64,000 nucleotides of DNA from Candidatus Chryseobacterium colombiense. Its GTDB lineage: Bacteria; Bacteroidota; Bacteroidia; Flavobacteriales; Weeksellaceae. The notes under the pieces are model-generated. The model did not search any database, was not told where the DNA came from, and saw nothing but the letters and a program-made list of their open reading frames with translations. Positions 35,357 to 44,055 of the stretch are shown in pieces. Position 1 is the first letter of the stretch, and the number at the start of each line of letters is the position of its first letter. The DNA is taken from NCBI GenBank assembly GCA_029203185.1, contig CP119310.1:1054001-1118000 (forward strand), given 5' to 3'. Position numbers and translations under genes: made by a program.

Positions 35357-36019
35357 TTAGAATTTGAAAATATTGGCCGGAAATACTTTATTGATTTCTA
35401 TTTTATTCAATAACATTACATAATCTCCGTCTTTTTTCGCACTTGAAGATTCTATTCTGAAAGGCATTAAAAGGCTTCCAACTTTTTTATAATCAGAATA
35501 ATCCAACGTTTCATCTTTTTTTATTTCTCTCAGCAACATATAAGTTTTGCTGTCAAAATAATAAATATTCTTGTTTACATTTTTAGTTAATTCAACCTTA
35601 TAGCAATATATATTTCCTATTTTCTCTTTCCCGACATATTTTGCTTCAAAACCTTTATTTTCCCAGTCTATAAAGTCATTATCAAAACTTTCAGGCTTAT
35701 AATCCGTATATTCCTGAAGCTTATTGGTCGCATAGTTCATCGCATAGCCTTTTACTCCGTCATAACCTTCAATCGCAGTATCTTTATTATTAATAGTCAG
35801 AACCGTTTTGGTAAGATTAGGACGTTGCTGATAAATTTTGATCGGATATTCATCTTTGATTCCTAAAATTACTTTCCCTTGAAGTAATACTGAATTTAAC
35901 AGCTTCCAATTTGTTAATCCTCCGGACAATTCAATATTTTTATCTATAATTTCCTTTGCTGTCTGAGCATAAGAGAAATACGAAAATGTCAGGACGAAAA
36001 CTAAAAGTAACTTCTTCAT
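35357..36019 (-). CDS. LolA-like exported protein
   Basis: A 220-residue protein with a signal peptide (ending SYAQ near residue 19). The mature part starts TAKEIIDKNIELSGGLTNWKLLNSV, a pattern common to outer-membrane lipoprotein-sorting-like (LolA/LolB fold) proteins, followed by beta-strands such as VKGYAMNYATNKLQEYTDY and NIYYFDSKTYMLLREIK. It is probably periplasmic and binds a hydrophobic ligand, but nothing ties it to lipoprotein transport. It appears to lead a unit with the glutathione peroxidase. A CAAATATA (TATATTTG on the minus strand) box lies at 36038-36045. Confidence 0.7.
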   Translation of the reverse strand: MKKLLLVFVLTFSYFSYAQTAKEIIDKNIELSGGLTNWKLLNSVLLQGKVILGIKDEYPIKIYQQRPNLTKTVLTINNKDTAIEGYDGVKGYAMNYATNKLQEYTDYKPESFDNDFIDWENKGFEAKYVGKEKIGNIYCYKVELTKNVNKNIYYFDSKTYMLLREIKKDETLDYSDYKKVGSLLMPFRIESSSAKKDGDYVMLLNKIEINKVFPANIFKF

Positions 36020-36136
36020 TAATTTTATTTATAAATTCAAATATAAGATTTTTACGGTGAATCTGTAAGAATGTAAAATCGTAAAAATGCTTTTGTGTAA
36101 GCAAATACTCAAAAAATGTAATTTACTTTAAGATTG

Positions 36137-36166
36137 TTCATTCTGCTACGCTTCCATCTGAATGAA
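36137..36166. repeat. Short degenerate repeat remnant, copy C (TTCATTCTG type)
   Basis: TTCATTCTG and an inverted TGAATGAA flank a short GCTACGCTTCC core. It resembles a shortened copy of the dispersed element seen at 8563-8642. Weak evidence. Confidence 0.35.
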
Positions 36167-36187
36167 ATCAACCCAATTATTAAGCAG

Positions 36188-36910
36188 TTAGATTAATTTT
36201 CTTGCTTTTTCCAGATCTTCCGGAGTATCGATACCAACTCCTACAAAATTGGTTTCTATAAGCTTGATTTTCATCCCATATTCAAGATAACGGATGCATT
36301 CTATTTTTTCAGAGATTTCCAAAGGTTTCATTTCTAATTTTGAAAACTGGATTAAAGCATATTTTCTGAAAGCATATACTCCAATATGTTTAAAATAATC
36401 TACTTTATAGGAAATTTCGCGGTGAAACGGAATTACGGAACGGCTGAAATATAATGCGAAACCATTGTTATCGGTAATAACTTTCACGTTATTTGGATTT
36501 TCAATCTCTTCTTTTTCAGTAAGTTTAATTTTTAAAGAAGCTAAAGAAATTTCCTGATTATCATCATTATGGAAAACATCAATCAATTGTTGCAAAGGCT
36601 CTAATTTAAGAAAAGGTTCATCTCCCTGAACATTGATCACAATATCACAGTCAATATTTTGTACAGCTTCAGCAATTCGGTCGCTTCCTGTTTCATGTTG
36701 ACCTGTCATAACGGCTTTTCCTCCATTTTGTACAATTTCATCAAAAATAATTTCCGAATCCGTAGCCACAAATACTTCATCAAACAAACCTGTTTCTACC
36801 ACATTCTGATAGGTTGTCGTAATAACGGTTTTTTCACCCAACATCTGCATAAGTTTTGCCGGGAAACGGCTTGCTTCGTAACGTGCAGGAATGACTGCGA
36901 TAATTTTCAT
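36188..36910 (-). CDS. kdsB: 3-deoxy-manno-octulosonate (KDO) cytidylyltransferase
   Basis: A 240-residue enzyme that activates KDO as CMP-KDO for lipopolysaccharide core assembly. The nucleotide-binding opening IPARYEASRFPAKLMQMLG, FVATDSEIIF, the INVQGDEPFL motif that binds CTP and Mg, and the HIGVYAFRK and GIDTPEDLEKA segments are all diagnostic. Length matches the family. It works in the pathway begun by kdsA at 16.1-16.9 kb but is not in an operon with it. A palindromic repeat separates it from the aminotransferase gene. Confidence 0.97.
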   Translation of the reverse strand: MKIIAVIPARYEASRFPAKLMQMLGEKTVITTTYQNVVETGLFDEVFVATDSEIIFDEIVQNGGKAVMTGQHETGSDRIAEAVQNIDCDIVINVQGDEPFLKLEPLQQLIDVFHNDDNQEISLASLKIKLTEKEEIENPNNVKVITDNNGFALYFSRSVIPFHREISYKVDYFKHIGVYAFRKYALIQFSKLEMKPLEISEKIECIRYLEYGMKIKLIETNFVGVGIDTPEDLEKARKLI

Positions 36911-36959
36911 AAGTTAAAATCGTTATAAGTTATTAATTATGAATCTTCTTATTTTGAAA

Positions 36960-37051
36960 GATGCTTCGACAGGCTCAGCATGACATTGCTAAAAAAAACA
37001 AAAAATAAATTGTTAGTATTAGAGCTGTCATGCTGAGCCTGTCGAAGCATC
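36960..37051. repeat. Dispersed palindromic repeat, copy D (perfect 26-bp arms)
   Basis: GATGCTTCGAC-AGGCTCAGCATGACA (36960-36985) is repeated as an exact inverse at 37026-37051. The 40-base centre contains TTAGTATTAGAGC, also found in the copies at 58444 and 60437. This is the best-preserved copy in the window and lies between kdsB and the aminotransferase gene. Confidence 0.9.
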
Positions 37052-37065
37052 TGATTTTTTTAAAA

Positions 37066-38319
37066 TTACTTCAAATTATTCAAAGCATTTTCTAATTTCG
37101 GCATCATTACAGAAATTTCGTCAGTTGCCAAACCTCCTACAGAAGCTCTGAACCAAGGCTCAGTTTTTTCTTCTCCGAAAGCAGAGAAAGGAACTAAAGC
37201 AACGCCTGCTTCATTGATTAAATAGAATACCAAATCAGAAGAATTTTCGATAAGTGTACCGTCCGGTTTTGTTTTTCCGATATAGTCCAATTTGATTGTC
37301 AGATAAAGTGCTCCCATCGGTTCGATACTATCAACTGCAAGACCTTTGCCTTTTAAATCCTGAATTCCACCGTGAAGAACTTTTAAACTTGCTTCCAATT
37401 TATTTTTGAAATCTTCTACGAAAGCATTTACTTCTTCTGGGTTTTCATAATATTTTGCAGTAGCTTCCTGCTCAGGTTTTGGTGCCCAAGCTCCAACGTG
37501 TGTCAGAAGAGCTTTCATTTTATCCAAAATATGAGAAGGACCGAATCCCCATCCTACACGAACTCCTGTTGCAGCAAGACATTTTGAAATACCATCAATG
37601 TAAATTGTGTATTCTCTCATTTCCGGGAAAAGAGAAACAGGATCTACGTGTTCTGCCCCGAAAGTAAGGTTAGAATAGATCTGGTCATACATTAAGTATA
37701 ATGGCTTTTCATCTTCTCCTCTCTTTTTATTTTCTTCTAAAATCAATTCGCAGATTTCTGAAAGTTGTTCTTTTGTAAACATTGTTCCAGTAGGATTCAA
37801 TGGAGAACAAAGAGCAAGTAAAACAGCACCAGATAAATGCGGCCTCAAATCATCTGCAGTGGGAAGAAAATTATTTTCAGGAGTAGTCTTCACTTCTACA
37901 GCATCCGCAGAAGTAAGGTATGCATAATGATTATTATTCCATGATGGTGTAGGATAAACCACTTTATCCCCTTCATCAACGATTGTTTTGTAAACTGCGT
38001 AAATTAATGGTCTTGATCCGGCAGTAATTAAAATATCGTTTGGTGAATAATTAAGGTTCCATCTGGTTTTTAAGTCTTTGGAAACTTCTTTTCTTAAAGA
38101 TAAAAGTCCATTTGCAGGCGGATAATTTGTCAGATTATTCTGATAAGCTTTCTGAATTTCTTCCTTCAATTTTGCAGGAATCGGATAAATATTAGAATTC
38201 AAATCACCAATCGTAAGATTCGCGATCTCCGCTCCTTTTGCCTTTAAATCGTTTACTTCATTACCAATTTTTACAATTTCAGAACCGATCAGGTTCGCCG
38301 CTAATTTTGAAACTTTCAC
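37066..38319 (-). CDS. PLP-dependent class I/II aminotransferase
   Basis: A 417-residue fold-type I aminotransferase. The sequence shows LTIGDLNSNIYPIP near the N-terminus, NYPPANGLLSLRKEV, ITAGSRPLIYAVY, the CSPLNPTGTMFT loop near residue 175, the MYDQIYSNL segment whose Asp and Tyr contact PLP, and DGISKCLAATGVRVGWGFG near residue 243 with the PLP Lys. The C-terminal substrate Arg lies in WFRASVGGL. Members use aspartate, alanine or aromatic amino acids; the specific substrate is not decidable. A palindromic repeat follows its stop. Confidence 0.9.
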   Translation of the reverse strand: MKVSKLAANLIGSEIVKIGNEVNDLKAKGAEIANLTIGDLNSNIYPIPAKLKEEIQKAYQNNLTNYPPANGLLSLRKEVSKDLKTRWNLNYSPNDILITAGSRPLIYAVYKTIVDEGDKVVYPTPSWNNNHYAYLTSADAVEVKTTPENNFLPTADDLRPHLSGAVLLALCSPLNPTGTMFTKEQLSEICELILEENKKRGEDEKPLYLMYDQIYSNLTFGAEHVDPVSLFPEMREYTIYIDGISKCLAATGVRVGWGFGPSHILDKMKALLTHVGAWAPKPEQEATAKYYENPEEVNAFVEDFKNKLEASLKVLHGGIQDLKGKGLAVDSIEPMGALYLTIKLDYIGKTKPDGTLIENSSDLVFYLINEAGVALVPFSAFGEEKTEPWFRASVGGLATDEISVMMPKLENALNNLK

Positions 38320-38350
38320 TTTATTTTAAATTTAGAATTATAGTATTAAT

Positions 38351-38371
38351 GTTATAAGTTATTAATGATGA
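38351..38371. repeat. Short repeat flanking the four-helix-bundle gene (also at 36922-36942)
   Basis: GTTATAAGTTATTAATGATGA here is matched at 20 of 21 positions by 36922-36942, next to kdsB. An inverted relative (CTTATAACTCATTATCAT) lies at about 38744-38761, on the other side of the four-helix-bundle gene. The gene is therefore bracketed by inverted relatives of one AT-rich sequence. Confidence 0.55.
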
Positions 38372-38372
38372 G

Positions 38373-38729
38373 TTATGAGTTTTTATTTTTTGTTGTTATA
38401 ATTATACTTCTTATGATTTTTAAAATTTCTGTAGCCTGATTTTTTAACTTCTCAAATTCTTCTTTTGATATATAATCTGTTGCAAACAGAAGTTCAAGCC
38501 AGTAAATTGTTTCGTCACATTCTTTTTGAGAAATAGAAAGTTTATGTATAAAATCCATTCTGCTCTGAGCATTTAAAGCTTCCCTAACATTGGCTCCAAC
38601 AGAAGTTCCTGATCTCAAAACCTGTTTAGAAAGTATAAATTCTTTTTTCTCTGAACTGAATTTTTTATAAAAATTTACAATTTCTATAGCAAATTCAAAA
38701 CTTTTTTTCCCAATAATACTGTCACTCAT
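38373..38729 (-). CDS. Four helix bundle protein (23S rRNA intervening-sequence/S23 type)
   Basis: A 118-residue all-helical protein of the S23 / IVP family. The pattern ELVLRSGTSVGANVREA-like (here VLRSGTSVGANVREALNAQS near residue 40) followed by FIHKLSISQKECDETIYWLELL is typical. Homologues occur inside rRNA intervening sequences, as diversity-generating-retroelement accessory proteins, and as scattered single genes in Bacteroidetes, as here. It lies between an aminotransferase and the phosphoglucomutase gene and is bracketed by inverted relatives of an AT-rich repeat, which suggests a recent insertion. No reverse transcriptase or rRNA gene is nearby. Function unknown. Confidence 0.85.
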   Translation of the reverse strand: MSDSIIGKKSFEFAIEIVNFYKKFSSEKKEFILSKQVLRSGTSVGANVREALNAQSRMDFIHKLSISQKECDETIYWLELLFATDYISKEEFEKLKNQATEILKIIRSIIITTKNKNS

Positions 38730-38759
38730 AATTCATAATTCAAAACTTATAACTCATTA

Positions 38760-40475
38760 TCATGTTAGTTGTAAATCGTTTTTTACCTGATTAATTTTCT
38801 CTTCCAAAGATTTTAGTTTCTCTCTGAAATCTGCTTCGGAGGTAACAGAATCTTTTACAGAAACATAGAACTTAATTTTAGGTTCTGTTCCCGAAGGTCT
38901 TACGCAGACTTTCGTTCCGTCCTGGGTGTAATAAATCAATACATTTGATTTTGGAATATCATTCATTACTTTTTTCTCATTCGAAGAAACAATAAAGTTT
39001 GTCTGTTCTTTAAAGTCTTTTACTTCTTTAACCAATGAACCAGCTAGTTCTTTCGGAGGGTTTTCACGGAAATTCTTCATCATATTCTGAATTTCTTCTG
39101 CTCCATCTCTACCCTTTCTTACAAGATTGATCAGACCTTCGTAATACATTCCCAATTCCTGATAAATTTCAATCATGTATTGGTACATCGTTTTTCCGTT
39201 AGCTTTACACCAAGCCGCAATTTCGCACGCTAAAATGATACTTCCGCAAGAATCTTTATCACGAACGAAATCTCCCGTCATGAATCCGAAACTTTCTTCA
39301 CCTCCACAAATGAATTTTTCTTTTCCTTCAAAATCACGGATCATTTTCCCGATCCATTTGAATCCGGTCAATCCAACTTTACAGTCAACTCCGAATTTTT
39401 GAGCAATATCAAAGAAAATATCAGAAGTTACGATCGTGGAACCGATGAATTCTTTTCCTGTGATTTTTCCTTGCTTTTTCCATTCATTCAGAATATAATA
39501 GGTAAGAATTGTGTTGGTCTGGTTTCCGTTTAACAATTCAATTTCACCATCCAAATTTCTAACCGCAATACCTAATCTGTCACCATCCGGATCCGTTCCG
39601 ATCACAATATCTGCGTTAGTAATTTTAGCAAGATCCATTGCCATTTCCAATGCAGCCGGTTCTTCCGGATTCGGAGAATCTACCGTAGGGAAATTTCCGC
39701 TCGGGATCATTTGTTCTTTAACCAAATCTATTTTTTTGAAACCTGCTTTCTCCAAAGCTTTTGGAACCGTTGTATATGTTGTTCCGTGGATAGAGGTGAA
39801 AACTATATTTAAATTTTCTTTTCCAACATTCTGATAAGTTGAGTTTTCAATACAAGCATCGATATAGACATCATCCTGCTCCTCTCCGATCCATTCAATC
39901 AGATCATCGTTTCCATTGAATTTAATTTCTTCAAATTTTACGGAATATACTTCGTTGATGATCGCTTCATCATTTGGCGGGACAATTTGTGCGCCGTCAT
40001 TCCAATATACTTTATAGCCATTATATTCTGGCGGATTATGAGAAGCTGTCAACACAATTCCTCCGTTGCATTTTTTATCACGTACAGTGAAAGACAGTTC
40101 CGGAGTCGGTCTGTGATTTTTGAAAAGCAATACCTTGATTCCATTTGCTGTCAAAACATCTGCTACCAATTTTCCGAATTCTTTTGAATTATTTCTTACG
40201 TCATAAGCAATCGCAACTTTGATTTCTTCTCCTTCAAACTGCTTTAACATATAATTCGCAAGTCCCTGTGTTGCTTGACCTAACGTATATTTATTTAAAC
40301 GATTGGTTCCAACCCCCATAATCCCTCTCATCCCTCCTGTTCCAAACTCCAGCTCTCTGTAAAATGAATCTTCCAGGTCAGGCGAATTGCCCTCAATTAA
40401 CAATTGAACAGCATCTCTCGTTTCCTTATCGAATGTGTCACTTAACCAAAGTTTCGCTTTTTCTAATGTTGTCAT
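38760..40475 (-). CDS. Phospho-sugar mutase (phosphoglucomutase/phosphomannomutase)
   Basis: A 571-residue alpha-D-phosphohexomutase that interconverts hexose 1- and 6-phosphates through a phosphoserine. Key loops are LEFGTGGMRGIMG near the N-terminus, the catalytic TASHNPPEYNGYK near residue 140, the metal loop GTDPDGDRLG near residue 295, GGEESFGFMTGDFVRDKD near residue 395 and the phosphate-binding VRPSGTEPKIKFY near residue 535. I place the start at the ATG 40475 (MTTLEKAKLWLSD). An upstream in-frame ATG at 40538 would add 21 polar residues and falls inside a degenerate repeat element, so it is less likely. Confidence 0.93.
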   Translation of the reverse strand: MTTLEKAKLWLSDTFDKETRDAVQLLIEGNSPDLEDSFYRELEFGTGGMRGIMGVGTNRLNKYTLGQATQGLANYMLKQFEGEEIKVAIAYDVRNNSKEFGKLVADVLTANGIKVLLFKNHRPTPELSFTVRDKKCNGGIVLTASHNPPEYNGYKVYWNDGAQIVPPNDEAIINEVYSVKFEEIKFNGNDDLIEWIGEEQDDVYIDACIENSTYQNVGKENLNIVFTSIHGTTYTTVPKALEKAGFKKIDLVKEQMIPSGNFPTVDSPNPEEPAALEMAMDLAKITNADIVIGTDPDGDRLGIAVRNLDGEIELLNGNQTNTILTYYILNEWKKQGKITGKEFIGSTIVTSDIFFDIAQKFGVDCKVGLTGFKWIGKMIRDFEGKEKFICGGEESFGFMTGDFVRDKDSCGSIILACEIAAWCKANGKTMYQYMIEIYQELGMYYEGLINLVRKGRDGAEEIQNMMKNFRENPPKELAGSLVKEVKDFKEQTNFIVSSNEKKVMNDIPKSNVLIYYTQDGTKVCVRPSGTEPKIKFYVSVKDSVTSEADFREKLKSLEEKINQVKNDLQLT

Positions 40476-40534
40476 ATTTGTATTTTGTTCTTTATATAGT
40501 TTGTAAAGTTCCTTATTTTTCGTTTTAGACTCTG

Positions 40535-40614
40535 TCATTTTGAAGAAAGGAAAATCTTTTTACTTTAAAAGAGATTCTTCATTTCATTTCACTTCATTCA
40601 GAATGACAAAATTG
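40535..40614. repeat. Dispersed palindromic repeat, copy E (degenerate, TGTCATTCTGAA type)
   Basis: TGTCATTTTGAA (about 40534-40545) and TTCAGAATGACA (about 40602-40613) are inverted, with AGATTCTTC-type sequence between, as in copy A at 8563-8642. It fills the gap upstream of the phospho-sugar mutase gene. Confidence 0.6.
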
Positions 40615-40637
40615 TAATTTAATTTACAGCAATTTAC

Positions 40638-41339
40638 TTAATCCAGTTTTTTATTTTCTACCCGTGTATTTTTATCAATTTTAAAGGCTCGGATCGGATC
40701 ATTATAATATAAGAATTTCGCAGTATTCTGTATATGTCCTTTTAGTGAATCTTTTACATTTACTTCTGCATAATTTCCATTTTTTGAATAGATATTCAGG
40801 TTATCTATTTTCCAATAGGGAGCAATTAAACTTGCTGTATCAGAGATCTTTATCACTGCATTTCTTGTTTGTCCCAAAAAATTGGCGCGGCTTCGGTTTT
40901 GCATTTCCACTTCTGCTCTCCTTGTATTTACCGAACCCATAAATGTAGCGTAATTTTTTAAATTCAATCGAAAGTTATCCGTCTTTATTTCGCTTGAAAT
41001 ATTCATTTCTACGGAATCTGAGATAGTCACTTTTTCCAGATTATATTTTGAATAGATCGTAACATTATAAAAATCTACACCTTTGGTCTCCCGTTTTTCT
41101 TTAATAGAAAGCGTTTTGTTATCTACATCAACATCCAGGTTATCAGCAACATTCGGGTATGTTTCTATTTCCACAAAGTTTTTAGCCCCTCTTGCATAAA
41201 ACACACGAAATTTTCCTTCCAGATCCAGATTTACAAATTCTGAAACACCTACATCTTTCCTTTCAATTTTTCCTTTGGGAGAAACTTTTCCACAGGAAAC
41301 CACAGCAACCAAAGCCAATGTGTACAATATTTTTTTCAT
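40638..41339 (-). CDS. GIN-domain (DUF2807-like) lipoprotein
   Basis: A 233-residue lipoprotein; the signal ends in the lipobox VVSC near residue 16. The mature part is a right-handed repeat of short beta-strands beginning FVNLDLEGKFRVFYARG and continuing with VDNKTLSIKEK, NFRLNLKNYATF, AEVEMQNRSRANF and NAVIKISDTASL, which matches the head-GIN auto-transporter-adhesin-like domain common in Bacteroidetes. It probably sits at the outer membrane. ATG 41339 is preferred; the in-frame TTG two codons upstream is unlikely. It is the last of five closely spaced genes from 44055. Confidence 0.82.
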   Translation of the reverse strand: MKKILYTLALVAVVSCGKVSPKGKIERKDVGVSEFVNLDLEGKFRVFYARGAKNFVEIETYPNVADNLDVDVDNKTLSIKEKRETKGVDFYNVTIYSKYNLEKVTISDSVEMNISSEIKTDNFRLNLKNYATFMGSVNTRRAEVEMQNRSRANFLGQTRNAVIKISDTASLIAPYWKIDNLNIYSKNGNYAEVNVKDSLKGHIQNTAKFLYYNDPIRAFKIDKNTRVENKKLD

Positions 41340-41345
41340 ATTCAA

Positions 41346-42077
41346 TTAAAATATTTCATATAAAACCGCAATTATACCCAGACTTTCTACTCCCATCAAT
41401 ACATAAAGAACTGATACTCTCCACAGTAATCCTGGTTTTGAGTATGAATTTTTAAAAGCATTCCAATAAGTAATTGCCGGAAAAAGAATAGAAAGACCGA
41501 ATAAGATTTTATCAATGATATTGAAAATTTTCTCAACAGGTTTCCATAAACCTATTAAACTTACCATATCACTTAGCAAAAATAGGATTAAAATTCCTAA
41601 AAGACTCACTGTTCCTATGATAAAATGCTCCGCAATATTCAATTTTATCCTTTTAAATAAATAATAAGCATTAAAGGCAAGCATTGGAATAATCACAAAT
41701 AAGATAGTCTTGGAATATTTTGAAATGAAATTCATCATATCCAGAACATCATCTGTAAGCACTTCCGGAGGAGCAAACTTTTTATAAAAATGATATGTTA
41801 AAACATTAAAACCAAAAAGAATCAGCAACAACGATATAAAATTGTTGTATCTGATTCTTTTCCCTGAGATGTAGTTCATAGCCGTTATTCCAGGCCTGAA
41901 CAAAAGATTTTTTAAAGTATGGAAAAATTTAGCTTCTACATGCCAAACAGATCCTAAAATATCATTTTTGATGAGCGAATGTGGAGTTATTCTTGCTGTG
42001 TCAGCTTTCTGTCCGCAATGAGCACAAAACTCATTGGAGATTGAATGACCACAGTTCAAACAACTTTTTTTACTCAT
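41346..42077 (-). CDS. DUF3667 zinc-ribbon membrane protein
   Basis: A 243-residue protein. A short zinc ribbon at the N-terminus (CLNCGHS ... CAHCGQKA, Cys near 5, 8, 17 and 20) is followed by the HSLIKNDILGSVWHVEAKFFHTLKNLLFRPG segment typical of DUF3667 and then four to five membrane helices (about 75-95, 120-140, 150-175, 185-205, 215-240). Function unknown. The stop is six bases before the GIN lipoprotein start and the gene begins 22 bases after the preceding lipoprotein gene, so it belongs to the same operon. Confidence 0.88.
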   Translation of the reverse strand: MSKKSCLNCGHSISNEFCAHCGQKADTARITPHSLIKNDILGSVWHVEAKFFHTLKNLLFRPGITAMNYISGKRIRYNNFISLLLILFGFNVLTYHFYKKFAPPEVLTDDVLDMMNFISKYSKTILFVIIPMLAFNAYYLFKRIKLNIAEHFIIGTVSLLGILILFLLSDMVSLIGLWKPVEKIFNIIDKILFGLSILFPAITYWNAFKNSYSKPGLLWRVSVLYVLMGVESLGIIAVLYEIF

Positions 42078-42099
42078 TGTTCAAATTAATACATCCTAT

Positions 42100-42480
42100 T
42101 TAATTTTTTATTTTCCTATAAAACCATGTTGTAGGCCTTTCCGATAATGATGATAATAATAAATAATTTTTATCTAAATAAGAAATATTCATTACAACAG
42201 TATCTTTATCAGTCGTATATTTTAATTTTAATAAACTTTTTCTTTTTTGATAATCACCTTTCAAATCCATTGATGAAAAAGTCTGGTCATCATTAAAAAC
42301 CAAAGTTCCGGTTCCTTTTTGAGAGTTATTTTCCTTAATTCTTAGAGTATCAATAGTATTAATTACAACTCCTTCATAAACTTCAATAAACTCCCAAGCT
42401 CCTACGACATTTTTTGACCTACATGAAGATAAAATGACTACAACAATTAATGATAATTTAAAAAATTTCATTTTAAACAT
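42100..42480 (-). CDS. Small lipoprotein (lipocalin-like)
   Basis: A 126-residue lipoprotein with lipobox LSSC near residue 20. The mature part starts VVGAWEFIEVYEG and contains strands GTGTLVFNDDQTFSSMDLKG and LLKLKYTTDKDTVVMNISYL, a short beta-barrel pattern like lipocalin-type Bacteroidetes lipoproteins ('G-x-W' start). The start could be ATG 42480 or ATG 42471; both give a good signal peptide. It starts eight bases after the glycosyltransferase stop. Confidence 0.7.
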   Translation of the reverse strand: MFKMKFFKLSLIVVVILSSCRSKNVVGAWEFIEVYEGVVINTIDTLRIKENNSQKGTGTLVFNDDQTFSSMDLKGDYQKRKSLLKLKYTTDKDTVVMNISYLDKNYLLLSSLSERPTTWFYRKIKN

Positions 42481-42487
42481 CAATTAA

Positions 42488-43438
42488 TTAGATCACTTCA
42501 TCAATATTATAATTCTTATGCTCTCTGTTGGTTCTGATAATCATTTCCCCTAAAAATCCTGCTACAAAAAGCAATGTTCCCATAAGCATCATAGTCAATG
42601 CAATGTAGAACCAAGGATTATTGGTAATTAAATGTCCGTAAATTCCTCTGGCAACATCAATTAATTTTGAAATTCCCAGCCAAAGCGCAGAAAGGAAACC
42701 CACAATAAACATTAAAGTTCCCACCGCTCCGAAAAAATGCATGGGTCTTCCACCGAAACGACTTACAAACCAAAGGGTTACCAGATCTAAAAATCCCCTA
42801 ATAAATCTTTCTGTTCCGAATTTTGAGGTTCCGTAAGGTCTTGCCTGATGTTGAACTTCTTTTTCAGTAATTCTTCTGAAACCGGCATTCGCAGCTAAAA
42901 CCGGAATGTAACGGTGCATATCTCCATATACATCGATTGTTTTTACGACCTGCTTTTTATACGCTTTTAACCCGCAATTGAAATCATGAAGATAAACTCC
43001 CGAAACTTTTCTTGCTGCTGCATTGAATAATTTTGACGGCACATTTTTCGTCATTATGTTATCAAAACGCTTCTTTTTCCATCCGGAAACAATGTCGTAA
43101 TTTTCATTGACCACCATTGAATATAATTCTGGAATTTCTTCAGGAAAGTCCTGTAAATCAGCATCCATTGTAATAATTACATCTCCATTTGTTCTTTCAA
43201 AAGCAGCATGTAATGCCTGAGATTTTCCATAATTTTTTGAGAATTTTATAGCGTGAACCTGAGGGTGCTGAACCTTCAGGTTTTCAATAATGCTCCAGGA
43301 TAAGTCTGTACTTCCGTCATCTACAAACCAAATTTCGTAGGATAGACTGTTTGACTGGCAAACATTATCAATCCTGGAAAAAAGTTCTTCCAAAGATGCT
43401 TCTTCGTTCAGTAACGGAATAACTATAGATAAGTTCAT
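42488..43438 (-). CDS. GT2 family polyprenyl-phosphate glycosyltransferase (DPMS/GtrB-like)
   Basis: A 316-residue enzyme that is expected to move a sugar from a nucleotide donor to a lipid phosphate on the cytoplasmic face of the inner membrane. The GT-A domain (about 1-215) has SIVIPLLNEEASLEELF, FVDDGSTDLSW, the metal-binding MDADLQDFPEEIP near residue 92 and NCGLKAYKK. Two C-terminal membrane helices (about 230-255 and 275-300) are typical of GtrB/ArnC-like proteins. It could feed donors to GT-C enzymes such as those at 17.7-22.8 kb. It is second in a five-gene operon. Confidence 0.92.
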   Translation of the reverse strand: MNLSIVIPLLNEEASLEELFSRIDNVCQSNSLSYEIWFVDDGSTDLSWSIIENLKVQHPQVHAIKFSKNYGKSQALHAAFERTNGDVIITMDADLQDFPEEIPELYSMVVNENYDIVSGWKKKRFDNIMTKNVPSKLFNAAARKVSGVYLHDFNCGLKAYKKQVVKTIDVYGDMHRYIPVLAANAGFRRITEKEVQHQARPYGTSKFGTERFIRGFLDLVTLWFVSRFGGRPMHFFGAVGTLMFIVGFLSALWLGISKLIDVARGIYGHLITNNPWFYIALTMMLMGTLLFVAGFLGEMIIRTNREHKNYNIDEVI

Positions 43439-43455
43439 TTAATTTTAAATAAATA

Positions 43456-44055
43456 TTATTGGTTTTCAGTTGTTTCGGGTTGAATAGTTTTTGTTCTGAA
43501 AAACGCCCCAAAAAACACTGACAAAACTACGTAAAATATCAGAATTGCAGCAAAATATCCTGAAAAATGACTTGCTGTAAGCATATCTTTTCCCTTAATT
43601 GCCTGCGGATTAAATCTCTGAAGTCCTTCTTTGTATTTCTGATCGAGTTCATCAATATCTTTCTGATGCTTCAAAATCTTCTTTGCTGAATTGTATTCTG
43701 CATCAAGTTCAGATTTTTGTCTGGTTACATACTGGTAATTCAGCAATTTTTTAGCATCGGTATCTACAAAATTTAAGAATGCATAAATACTGAAAACAGA
43801 AAGAATTCCCCCAATAAACATCGGAACAAACGCTCTTTTGAATGCATCTTTGAAACTTACTTTTCTATGGTTGTTCCAATAAGATTTTACAGACCAGAAA
43901 GCAGTAGCCGCATATAAAATAGGCAAAACGAAAGCATTGACTTTCAATGAAATATCAAAATAATTGATTCCTGAGAAAAAGTGATACACTACAAAAAAGA
44001 CAAGCATTGTAGCGATAAAAAGTATAATTCCTAATGTTGATGGACTTTTCGTCAT
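43456..44055 (-). CDS. DUF4199 membrane protein
   Basis: A 199-residue protein with four membrane helices (about 8-28, 38-58, 75-95 and 160-182) and a charged helical loop (about 105-150, YQYVTRQKSELDAEYNSAK), the layout of DUF4199 proteins that in Bacteroidetes often lie next to GT2 genes, as here. ATG 44055 (MTKSPSTLG) is preferred over an upstream TTG-type extension. It leads the operon DUF4199-GT2-lipoprotein-DUF3667-GIN. Function unknown. Confidence 0.85.
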   Translation of the reverse strand: MTKSPSTLGIILFIATMLVFFVVYHFFSGINYFDISLKVNAFVLPILYAATAFWSVKSYWNNHRKVSFKDAFKRAFVPMFIGGILSVFSIYAFLNFVDTDAKKLLNYQYVTRQKSELDAEYNSAKKILKHQKDIDELDQKYKEGLQRFNPQAIKGKDMLTASHFSGYFAAILIFYVVLSVFFGAFFRTKTIQPETTENQ

